This document shows positions 18,156 to 25,782 of a stretch of DNA of 33,913 nt, piece by piece; the first letter of the stretch is position 1; each line of letters starts with the position of its first letter. The translations under genes were made by a program, and so were the position numbers. The notes under the pieces are model-generated. The model was not told where the DNA came from and ran no database searches. It worked only from the letters and a program-made list of their open reading frames with translations. The stretch is from an uncultured Hungatella sp. GTDB lineage: Bacteria; Bacillota; Clostridia; Lachnospirales; Lachnospiraceae. Location of the stretch: assembly GCA_910588505.1 (NCBI GenBank), contig CAJUPQ010000036.1, positions 1 through 33,913 on the forward strand, in the 5' to 3' direction.

Positions 18156-20333
18156 ATGAAGTTATTCGGTTCGGAACAGGGGAAGGACCCCCGCGCGCAG
18201 CAGTGGAACCTGGAGGATTTTCAGGAGTATTTTAAGAACGAGAGAGGAAACCTGGGCAATTCTAAGAAGTTTCAGGAGGTTATCCGGGCTTTTGACCAGT
18301 TTGCCGGGCTGCGGGGGCAGCCGGTGAACCAGGAGACTGCCATCAAGATGGTGAAGGCCAACGAGAATCTTAAGAAAGCCTGTGAGGCCTATGTGGAGAG
18401 CCGCCGGGGCGCCAGGACCGGTTCCGGGAAGGAGCGGCTTGCGGTGGTGGACTGCCTGTCCATGTTCCGTGAGGATTTGAACCTGGACCAGGCCAGGGAC
18501 ATGAGGGTGGTCCGAAGCCTGGAGGGGAAGACCTGGGAGCAGGCGGGAAGATTTGAGGTGGCGGAAGTGGTCCTGGAAGGCGGCGACAAGCAGGTGGTGG
18601 GAGAGGCCATGAGCCAGCGGCTTATGGTGGAGCACGGAGGGAAAAAGGGGTTCTTTACGGAGCGGATGGAGATGGAAAGCCTGAACGCCAAGGTGGATAA
18701 ACTGATTGACAGCGTTGACCGGAACCAGAATCCGGCCCTCAGAGGAGCTTTGGACGCAGTCAGAAGCCGGTTAAAAAGCGGCGGGCTGAAAGCTTTTATG
18801 GAATTGCCAGAGATCCCCGATGAGGGATTTGAAATTGCGGAATATATGTCCAGGATGGAGCAGGCGAACCCGGCGCGGGCTAAAATGAAGGAGCTTGTGT
18901 CAGACGGAGCCCGCATAACCATGAAGGCTGTCTGTGAGTATCAGTCCTCGTTGAGAGCTTTAGGACCGGGAGTAACCTCAGAACAAAAAGGAGCGCTGAT
19001 GGACAAAGCGATAGAGAATGCCATATCTTCGTCCTGGGGTGCTTCTAAAGAGAGCAAAGATAATATGAGAGCATGCAAAGAGACCCTTATGGATATGCCC
19101 CCTGTTGAGGAGGTAAAGAACCGTTCCGCCAGGATGTACCGAATGGTAAAGAAGAATTTTCTTTTGGCAAGAGAGACCCTTGACGTTAGTTCCCAGGCTG
19201 GAAGGGAGCAGAGAGAAGCCCTTGACAGGGCTTTGGAAGACAGAGAATTTATGGATGCCTGGCAGAAGGGTATAGACATAGCCCATGCTTCCGAGATAGG
19301 AGGCGACACAGGGGTAATTGAACTTGACGTGGGAAACGAGCTGTCGTCCCGAAACATCGCTTCGTCCCGGGTCGCGGAGCTTCTTGGGATTGGAGGCATC
19401 GTGGCCCACTCGGAAAAGATGATTGTCCGGTCAGGGGATAAGGTGACCGCGGGATGTTTTATGGAGTTTGCCGAGGGCGTGGATATCACCGCCAAAGGCG
19501 AAAGGAGCCGGCGTGTCCTGGACCAGATAGACGCTACCGTTCACCCGGCAAGTTTTTATAAAGATATGACCTCCATGGAGGCGTTTGACTACCTGTGCGC
19601 CCAGAATGACAGGCATGATAGGAATATCTTCTATAAACTTGGGGAGCCGGATGTTCAGGGAAAAAGGGCTATCGTAGGGCTGCAGGGGATTGACGGCGAC
19701 CTTTCTTTCGGAGACAGTGAAGAACATCGTACCGTCTCCCAGGGATTTTTAAGGAACATGACGTTTATTTCCAGCAGCCTGGCGGATAAAATAAACGCTT
19801 TGGATGAAGATACCCTGCGGTATGCCATAGGGGATTTGATACCGGAGAAGCAGATTCAGGTGATGATGCGCCGGGTGGAAACTTTTAAAAACCATATGAA
19901 CAAGAATATGGTGAGAATTGAGGATGACGGATGGGAACTGAATGATTATTCCAAAGACCAGACAATGGACGGCCTGACCCCCAGAGGAAAAGCTTATGTA
20001 AAGGGGCTTAAAGACCTGGAAGCAAGCGCAGTTAACATTCATAAAAGCGACCTTATTCGAAACGCTTTTGACAGGTATCACAAGGGGAGAGATGCAGGGC
20101 CAAAGGTGGCCGTCAACTTTAAAGAGATAAAGGAGCAGGAGAAAAAGGCCCCAAAAACAGAGGTGAGAACGCCTCTGGGAAAGAAGTCGGAGGAGGCCGT
20201 GGCCAGGGCAAGACAGCTTCGGGAGGAGCGCAGAAGGAAGCTGGAGGAGATGAAAGGAAAGCAGGCCCCCGCAAAGCAGGGGGCGGAAAAGAACGGCCGG
20301 GAGAAAGCCCAGGAGGCCGCAAGAAAGAGGTAG
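18156..20333 (+). CDS. PI3/4K/HipA-like putative kinase, array member 3
   Basis: The protein is 725 aa from ATG 18156, with TAAGGAGG ideally spaced. It is intact and can serve as the reference member. Residues about 10-165 are nearly identical to members 2 and 4, even at synonymous sites, and end in 'GFFTE' (166-169). Residues about 175-330 diverge strongly. The conserved core resumes with 'GNELSSRNIASSRVAELLG', 'AQNDRHDRN' (Asp485, Asn490) and 'GIDGDLSFG' (Asp513, Asp515). The C terminus is a Lys/Arg-rich helix, 'GKKSEEAVARARQLREERRR', plus a basic end. No export signal or membrane helix is present. Kinase-like fold is inferred from motif order; neither lipid nor protein substrate can be told from sequence. 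Confidence 0.75.
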   Translation: MKLFGSEQGKDPRAQQWNLEDFQEYFKNERGNLGNSKKFQEVIRAFDQFAGLRGQPVNQETAIKMVKANENLKKACEAYVESRRGARTGSGKERLAVVDCLSMFREDLNLDQARDMRVVRSLEGKTWEQAGRFEVAEVVLEGGDKQVVGEAMSQRLMVEHGGKKGFFTERMEMESLNAKVDKLIDSVDRNQNPALRGALDAVRSRLKSGGLKAFMELPEIPDEGFEIAEYMSRMEQANPARAKMKELVSDGARITMKAVCEYQSSLRALGPGVTSEQKGALMDKAIENAISSSWGASKESKDNMRACKETLMDMPPVEEVKNRSARMYRMVKKNFLLARETLDVSSQAGREQREALDRALEDREFMDAWQKGIDIAHASEIGGDTGVIELDVGNELSSRNIASSRVAELLGIGGIVAHSEKMIVRSGDKVTAGCFMEFAEGVDITAKGERSRRVLDQIDATVHPASFYKDMTSMEAFDYLCAQNDRHDRNIFYKLGEPDVQGKRAIVGLQGIDGDLSFGDSEEHRTVSQGFLRNMTFISSSLADKINALDEDTLRYAIGDLIPEKQIQVMMRRVETFKNHMNKNMVRIEDDGWELNDYSKDQTMDGLTPRGKAYVKGLKDLEASAVNIHKSDLIRNAFDRYHKGRDAGPKVAVNFKEIKEQEKKAPKTEVRTPLGKKSEEAVARARQLREERRRKLEEMKGKQAPAKQGAEKNGREKAQEAARKR

Positions 20334-20413
20334 GGCGGGGCGCCAAAGGGGATTTTGATTGGCGCTGTCCGGGAGAGACTCCGAGAGCACATGGAAGGGG
20401 AAGGAGGAGGCAT

Positions 20414-22621
20414 ATGAAGTTATTCGGGTCAGCCCAGGGGAAGGACCCCCGGGCTGCGCAGTGGAACCTGGAGGATTTTCAGGAGTATTTTAAGAACGAG
20501 AGAGGAAACCTGGGCAATTCTAAGAAGTTTCAGGAGGTTATCCGGGCTTTTGACCAGTTTGCCGGGCTGCGGGGGCAGCCGGTGAACCAGGAGACTGCCA
20601 TCAAGATGGTGAAGGCCAACGAGAATCTTAAGAAAGCCTGTGCGGCCTATGTGGAGAGCCGCCGGGGAGCCAGGACTGGTTCCGGGAAGGAGCGGCTGGC
20701 GGTGGTGGACTGCCTGTCCATGTTCCGGGAGGATTTGAACCTGGACCAGGCCAGGGACATGAAGGTGGTGCGGAGCTTAGAGGGAAAGACCTGGGAGCAG
20801 GCGGGAAAGTTTCAGGTGGCCCAGGTGGTCCTGGAAGGCGGCGACAGGCAGGTGGTGGGAGACGCCATGAGCCAGAGGCTTATGGTGGAACACGGCGGAA
20901 AAAAGGGATTTTTTACGGAACAGATGGAGATTGAAAGTCTGGATACCTGCATAAACAAAGCCATGGAGGCAGTTGAAAAGTCTGAGGATTCGGTCTTAAG
21001 GGCGGCGGTGGAGGCAGCCAGGAACACGGTGACAAAGGAACTGGAAACCATTATCATGACCGAAGAAAAGCCTATAACCGGGGAGCTGGAGATGGCGGAA
21101 TATATGGACCGGCTGGAGGAAGGCAGCCCCGCCAGAGAGTCTGTGAAAACGGCGCTGACGGCCAGGGACGCCAGAAAATTGGCCGGGGACATTCTGGAAC
21201 AGTATCAGGGCCTGTTAAAAGAGGCAGGACCGGACATCACCCGGGGGCAGAAGGGGGAGCTGATGGATAAAGCCATGGAGAGCGCTTTTTCCAAGGCCCC
21301 CAAGGGCAGGGCACAGCAGTACGGGGAAACTCTGCGGGGGTGCAAAGAGGCGTTTATGGATATTTCCCCTGTGGAGATGGTCCACAGCTCTTCGGTGCAG
21401 ATGTACCGGACCATAAAGTTGGGATTTCTCATGGGAAAGGCACAGATGGACCCTTCCACCCAGGCGGGGAGGGAGCAGAGGCAGGCCATTGACCGGGCTT
21501 TGGAGGACCGGAATTTTATGGAGACGTGGCAGGCGGCGGCAAACCAGGCCAATGCCTCGGAAAAGTCCAGAAGCGTGGGCACGATAGCCGTTGACCGGGG
21601 GAATGAGGTGTCCTCCCGAAACGTGGCCTCGTCCCGGATAGCGGAGCTTCTGGGAATCGGGGGCATTATCGCCCACTCGGAAAAGATGGTGGTAAAGTCC
21701 GGGGACAAGGTGATAACCGGGTGTTTTATGGAATTTGCCCAGGGGATGGACATTTCCGCCAAAGGGGAGAGGAAGAAGCGCGTTCTGGATACGGTGGACA
21801 CCGGAATACGGACCCCGGGCTTTAACAAGGACATGGCCACCATGGAGGTGTTCGACTACCTTTGCGCCCAGAATGACCGCCATGAGCGGAACATGTTCTA
21901 CAAGCTTGGGGAGCCGGACGCCCAGGGAAAGAGGGCCATTATAGGGCTGCAGGGGATTGACGGCGACCTTTCTTTCGGGGACAGTGAGGAGTTGAAGTCC
22001 AGGTATCAGGGCGGCCTTTCGGATATGACGTTTATTCCCGACGACCTGGCCAAAAAGATAAATGCTTTGGATGAGGATACTCTGCGGTATGCCATCGGGG
22101 ATTTGATACCGGAGAACCAAATCCAGGCCATGATGAAGCGGGTGGAAACCTTCAAAGAGCATATGAACAAGAACATGGTAACTTTAAGCGGGAAAGAATG
22201 GGAGCTGAAACCTCTTGAGGGCCAGCTTGACCCCAGGGGAAAGGCTTACATGAAGGGCCTTGCCAACCTGGACTATGCCCTTAGGTCCAAGAACACTTTT
22301 GGCAAGAATCATAAGAACCGTGTGGCCCAGGACGGTTTTAAGGCGTTTAGAAACCGCAGGGAAGAGGAGCCTGAGACAGCCATAAACTTTAAGGAAACCA
22401 TGGCCCAGAAGAAAAAAGACGGCCCGAAACCGCCCAGACAGCCTGGGGCGGTCCTGGGAAAGAAGTCGGAGGAAGCCGTGGAGCGGGCAAAGCTTCTGCG
22501 GGAGGAGTACCGGAGGAAGATGGAGGCCCAGAAGGGAAAGCAGACTTCTGCAAAACAGGGGCCCGCAAAGGAGGGAGACGGGCCGGAGAGAAAGGCTTTG
22601 GGCGCAGGGATAAGGAGGTAA
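20414..22621 (+). CDS. PI3/4K/HipA-like putative kinase, array member 4
   Basis: The protein is 735 aa from ATG 20414, with AAGGAGGAGG just upstream. The N-terminal domain (about 10-165) is almost identical to members 2 and 3, and the middle (about 175-330) differs. The core has 'GNEVSSRNVASSRIAELLG', 'AQNDRHERN' (Asp488, Asn493) and 'GIDGDLSFG' (Asp516, Asp518). The tail carries 'GKKSEEAVERAKLLREEYRR' and a basic, Pro/Gly-containing end. Its final codons contain the AAGGAGG that serves the next reading frame, so member 5 is probably co-translated. It appears intact and presumably has the same role as member 3 with a different specificity region. Confidence 0.75.
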   Translation: MKLFGSAQGKDPRAAQWNLEDFQEYFKNERGNLGNSKKFQEVIRAFDQFAGLRGQPVNQETAIKMVKANENLKKACAAYVESRRGARTGSGKERLAVVDCLSMFREDLNLDQARDMKVVRSLEGKTWEQAGKFQVAQVVLEGGDRQVVGDAMSQRLMVEHGGKKGFFTEQMEIESLDTCINKAMEAVEKSEDSVLRAAVEAARNTVTKELETIIMTEEKPITGELEMAEYMDRLEEGSPARESVKTALTARDARKLAGDILEQYQGLLKEAGPDITRGQKGELMDKAMESAFSKAPKGRAQQYGETLRGCKEAFMDISPVEMVHSSSVQMYRTIKLGFLMGKAQMDPSTQAGREQRQAIDRALEDRNFMETWQAAANQANASEKSRSVGTIAVDRGNEVSSRNVASSRIAELLGIGGIIAHSEKMVVKSGDKVITGCFMEFAQGMDISAKGERKKRVLDTVDTGIRTPGFNKDMATMEVFDYLCAQNDRHERNMFYKLGEPDAQGKRAIIGLQGIDGDLSFGDSEELKSRYQGGLSDMTFIPDDLAKKINALDEDTLRYAIGDLIPENQIQAMMKRVETFKEHMNKNMVTLSGKEWELKPLEGQLDPRGKAYMKGLANLDYALRSKNTFGKNHKNRVAQDGFKAFRNRREEEPETAINFKETMAQKKKDGPKPPRQPGAVLGKKSEEAVERAKLLREEYRRKMEAQKGKQTSAKQGPAKEGDGPERKALGAGIRR

Positions 22622-22625
22622 GGGA

Positions 22626-23307
22626 TTGGATTTATTTGGTAAGAAAAAGGCGGCGGATGAGAAGGATAAGGAGCTTATTTTGCAGACGGAGGTTGACTAT
22701 GATGCGGGACTTCTGAGAGATACCTGCGCCATAGAGGTTCTTGATTACCTGTGCGTCCAGAGCGAACGGACCCCGGGGAGCATGGCCTACAGCTTAAGCG
22801 AGCCGGATTCCAGGGGAAAACGGACCGTGACCGGGCTGCAGGGGGTAAGCAATGAGAATTGTTTCGGGAAGTATGAGTGGCAGTCTAACATGACCCAGTC
22901 CCAACTGGAGAATTTAAGGCTGATTGACGGGGAAGTGGCAAAAAAGATTACGTCCCTGGACCGGGATACCCTGGAGTTTACTCTGGGAGATTTGCTGCCA
23001 AAGGACCAGATTGACGCCGCCATGAACCGGGTGGAGAAATTGAAGGTGCATATTAAGAAACATATGGCGGCCATTGACGGGGGCGAGCCGGAGGAAGACC
23101 ACCACCACCAGGGAGCTGGACAGGGAGGAAAAGCAGGCCGCAGCGCTGAATCCCGATTCCAAGTCGGCGGTTGCCATTGGAAAGAAGTCGGAGGCCGCCA
23201 TCGCCAGGATGAAGGAAGAGCGGAAGAAGCAGGCCCAGAAGGTGAAGTCAAAGGAACCTGTGATTCTGGAAAAGCCGGCGAAAACCTCGGGAGGAAGGAC
23301 GTTATGA
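22626..23307 (+). pseudogene. Truncated, frameshifted kinase-like remnant, array member 5
   Basis: It starts at TTG 22626 (MDLFGKKKAADEKDK) behind ATAAGGAGG. Only the C-terminal third of the family is present. The catalytic landmarks have decayed: 'AQNDRHxxN' is 'VQSERTPGS' and 'GIDxDLxFG' is 'GVSNENCFG'. After 'HMAAIDG' the frame slips at GGGGG (23079-23083). Dropping one G leads into the frame encoding 'IGKKSEAAIARMKEERKKQ', the family tail, giving 226 aa. That frame ends in a TGA overlapping the next ATG (23304-23307). Without slippage, frame 0 runs by chance into the next gene and would make an implausible 527-aa fusion. Its role could be a pseudokinase regulator or simple decay. Confidence 0.7.
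23079..23083 (+). other. G5 tract causing a +1 frameshift
   Basis: GGGGG interrupts array member 5. Upstream codons match the family in one frame and downstream codons match it in the +1 frame. It has the same kind and direction of defect as the G6 tract at 15931-15936. Confidence 0.65.
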
Positions 23308-24209
23308 GACTGTTTAGGAGAAAGAAGTTTGTGTACGGGGCCTTGGCGTGTTCTTTTCTGGCATGTTTGCCCTGGGTTCCGGTTTTGGCGGCAGAGCCGG
23401 GGTGGGCCAAACAGGAGGACGGGTGGTATTTTTATATGGAGGATGGAAGTCCCGGCCGGGGATGGGTGGAGAGCGGCGGGGCGTCCTATTATCTTTTGGA
23501 GGGCGGGAAGATGTTTGCAGGGGGCCTGACTCCGGACGGGTATTACGTGGACAATGACGGGGCCTGGTACCGGCGGAAGGAGGCCATACTGGGAGGCGAG
23601 TTTACGGCCCCGTCCCGGGCCCTGCTTCTTACGGAGAGCTGGCCGGGGAAGGAGGCTTTCGTGTCCTTAAAAACCACGGTGAGCCAGGGATTTTCGGGAA
23701 ACCGGACCGTAAAGATTTCGGATAACGCGGTGGAGTACGTGGTGGGGGAAGCCCTGGAGAAGACCCAGAGCAAAACTTCCATGGATTACAATGTGGTTAA
23801 CAGGGATAATGTGGACGCGATTTTAAGCGGCAGGACTCCCACCGTGGTTTCCCCGTCCCAGAACTCGGCCCAGAGCGCAAAAAAGCAGAAGGCCACGGTG
23901 CTTTTGGGGCTTTACCGGGAGGCGACCCAGGGAAGGTTCCGCATGGATATCCACATTCCCCTGGACGGGGACGTGACCGCCAAGTATCAGGCGTCCTCCT
24001 ATGATTACGGCGTGTTCCGGGCCATGGCTTACCAGATATCGTCCACGCCGGAGATTTTGGCGGACAGCTTGTACAGCGCATGGGAGGAGGATAACCGGTG
24101 GGGCATCAGCCGCCAGAAATGGGTGCAGGTGGGGGACTGCCTGGTGCTGTATACTTCCGGGGACGGATTTGGGAGATTTTATATTACGCCGGCTTGGAGA
24201 GGGAATTGA
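23304..24209 (+). CDS. Secreted protein with choline/glucan-binding-type repeats
   Basis: The protein is 301 aa from ATG 23304, behind GAGGAAGG and overlapping the preceding TGA by 4 bases. A basic n-region (MRLFRRKK) and hydrophobic core end near 'VLAAEPG', a signal peptidase I-like site at about residue 30. Residues about 31-90 contain aromatic and Gly repeats ('DGWYFYMEDGSPGRGW', 'GGKMFAGGLTPDGYYVD') of the cell-wall-binding/choline-binding type common in Firmicute surface proteins. The rest (about 95-301) is an uncharacterised domain with 'YDYGVFRAMAYQISSTPE'. It is likely retained on the cell wall or surface polysaccharide. The overlap suggests it is expressed with the kinase-like array. 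Confidence 0.75.
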   Translation: MRLFRRKKFVYGALACSFLACLPWVPVLAAEPGWAKQEDGWYFYMEDGSPGRGWVESGGASYYLLEGGKMFAGGLTPDGYYVDNDGAWYRRKEAILGGEFTAPSRALLLTESWPGKEAFVSLKTTVSQGFSGNRTVKISDNAVEYVVGEALEKTQSKTSMDYNVVNRDNVDAILSGRTPTVVSPSQNSAQSAKKQKATVLLGLYREATQGRFRMDIHIPLDGDVTAKYQASSYDYGVFRAMAYQISSTPEILADSLYSAWEEDNRWGISRQKWVQVGDCLVLYTSGDGFGRFYITPAWRGN

Positions 24210-24222
24210 GGTGCGGGAGGGT

Positions 24223-24505
24223 TTGTGTGGCGAGAGGTTTGAGAAAGTGGTTTTGTGCGGTGTGAGACTGTGGAAGCGGTTCTGGGTGGCGTGAAATTTG
24301 CGGAAGCGGTTTTTGTGCGGCGAGAGGTTTGCGGAAGTGGTTTTGTGCGGCGTGAGATTGTGGAAGCGGTTTTGTGCGGCGTGAGACTGTGGAAGCGGTT
24401 CTGGGTGGCGTGAAATTTGCGGAAACGGTTTTGTGTGGCGTGAGACTGTGAAAGCGGTTCTGCGTGGCATGAAGTTTGCGGAAGCGTTTTGTGCGGCGAG
24501 AGTCC
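24223..24505 (+). repeat. ~29-31-bp intergenic tandem repeat array
   Basis: This fills most of the 331-base gap 24210-24540. About nine imperfect units have the form 'gtgcggcgtgaga-ctgtggaagcggttttg'. Two subtypes partly alternate, 'GAGACTGTGGAAGCGG' and 'GAAATTTGCGGAAGCGG'. Unit length varies (about 28-32 bases), so it is probably not coding on either strand. I see no confident promoter or terminator within it. Confidence 0.8.
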
Positions 24506-24540
24506 GGGAAAATGGTCGGGTGCGGAAAGGATATCAGGAT

Positions 24541-25713
24541 ATGGACAGGGAATGGAAGCATTTAAAGATTGTGAAGGATTTTTTTCAGATTCAGGAGGAC
24601 GGGCAGATGCCGGAGGGGTCCCGGCTGCTTTTGGAGGCCATGGAGCTTAAGACCTTTGAGGCGGGCCAGGACATTGTCACCGAAGGGGACCCGCCGGAGG
24701 ACGGCATGTACATCATCCTGGAGGGGGACGCCCATGTGCTGGTGGGGGAAGATACCCTGGTCAATGAACTGTCGGCCGGGGACGTGGTGGGAGAACTGGC
24801 CCTGATTAAGGACGGGGTGCGCAAGGCCACGGTCCGGGCGGCGAGTCCGGCGGCCTGCGCCAACATTTCCCGGAAGCTGTTTTTGGAGATTGCGGATAGC
24901 AACCGGAAAGTGTACGCCGCCCTTCTGGAGCTTCTTTACACCAAGACCACCATGATGGTGACGGAGCGGGAACGGCTGAAATCGGAGATTGAGATTGCCT
25001 CCAGGATTCAGACGGGATTTCTGCCCAAGTCGTTTGAGCGGTTCTGTGAGCTGCCGGACGTGAAGATCACGGCCAGGATGAAGCCTGCCAAGGGGGTGGG
25101 CGGGGATTTTTACGACGTGTTTCTTATTGACAGCTACAGGCTGTGCTTTCTGGTGGCGGACGTGTCGGGCAAAGGGGTGCCTGCGGCCCTGTTTATGACC
25201 CTGGCCAAGACCCATATTAAGAATTACATGATGTTAAACATGCCCATTGCCGATGTGGCGGAGCTGGTGAACAACCGGCTGAACGAGGACAATGAGGAGG
25301 AATTGTTTGTGACCGCGTTTATCAGCGTGCTGGATACCAGAAATAACCGGCTTACGTTTGTCAATGCGGGGCACAACAAGCCGTTTATCAGCAGAGGCGG
25401 GAAGCCTTTTGTACAGTTGGAGTGCAAGGTGGATTTTGTGCTGGGGATTATGGAGGAGATGCCTTACCGCAAGCAGCAGATTGACCTTATGCCCGGGGAC
25501 CGGTTCTGTCTGTACACCGACGGGGTGACGGAGGCTTTTGATATTGACGGGGGAATGTTCGGGGACCAGGGCATGGAGGATTCCCTCAACGGCCACATGG
25601 CCGACGCCGGGGAGCCGGAGATTTTTATTGAGGAATTGTATAAGGATGTGGAAGAGTTTGCCAGGGGGGCGGACCAGTCGGATGATATTACGGTGGTGTA
25701 TTTGGCCAGATAG
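24541..25713 (+). CDS. Cyclic-nucleotide-binding PP2C/SpoIIE-type phosphatase
   Basis: The protein is 390 aa from ATG 24541, with AAAGGA 10 bases upstream. The frame is open further left, but only through the tandem repeats. Residues about 20-135 form a cyclic-nucleotide-binding domain with phosphate-binding cassette 'GELALIKDGVRKATVRA': Glu85 and Arg94 are both present, as expected for true cAMP/cGMP binding. A helical linker (about 140-165) leads to a PP2C domain of the RsbU/SpoIIE type. That domain has GGDFYD (Asp189), ADVSGKG (Asp207), AGHN, YTDG (Asp327) and DQSDDIT (Asp381-Asp382). All metal-binding Asp residues are kept, so it should be an active Ser/Thr phosphatase gated by cyclic nucleotide. 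Relatives act on STAS-type anti-anti-sigma factors; none is visible here. Confidence 0.9.
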   Translation: MDREWKHLKIVKDFFQIQEDGQMPEGSRLLLEAMELKTFEAGQDIVTEGDPPEDGMYIILEGDAHVLVGEDTLVNELSAGDVVGELALIKDGVRKATVRAASPAACANISRKLFLEIADSNRKVYAALLELLYTKTTMMVTERERLKSEIEIASRIQTGFLPKSFERFCELPDVKITARMKPAKGVGGDFYDVFLIDSYRLCFLVADVSGKGVPAALFMTLAKTHIKNYMMLNMPIADVAELVNNRLNEDNEEELFVTAFISVLDTRNNRLTFVNAGHNKPFISRGGKPFVQLECKVDFVLGIMEEMPYRKQQIDLMPGDRFCLYTDGVTEAFDIDGGMFGDQGMEDSLNGHMADAGEPEIFIEELYKDVEEFARGADQSDDITVVYLAR

Positions 25714-25782
25714 GGGAAAGGAGTGAGAGGGAATGTTTACAGACGGTTGGGGTCAGCCTCAACGGAAAGGAGCAGGCAGTGT

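Noticed and set aside
13732..22621. Calling the array HipA toxins of toxin-antitoxin modules
   Set aside because: There is no HipB-like antitoxin, the genes are far longer, and only the short catalytic-loop pattern is shared.
22626..24209. A single 527-aa protein joining the kinase-like remnant to the choline-binding-type protein
   Set aside because: The family tail lies in the other frame, and the second half begins with its own ribosome site, ATG and signal peptide at 23304. The continuous frame is accidental.
24433..24540. Upstream start for the cyclic-nucleotide-binding phosphatase
   Set aside because: The extension is tandem repeat sequence; ATG 24541 has a well-spaced ribosome site and gives a normal domain start.
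24184..24561. Minus-strand 125-codon frame with periodic His/Pro/Asn content
   Set aside because: The periodicity reflects the tandem repeat. Unit lengths vary and there is no ribosome site, so coding is unlikely.
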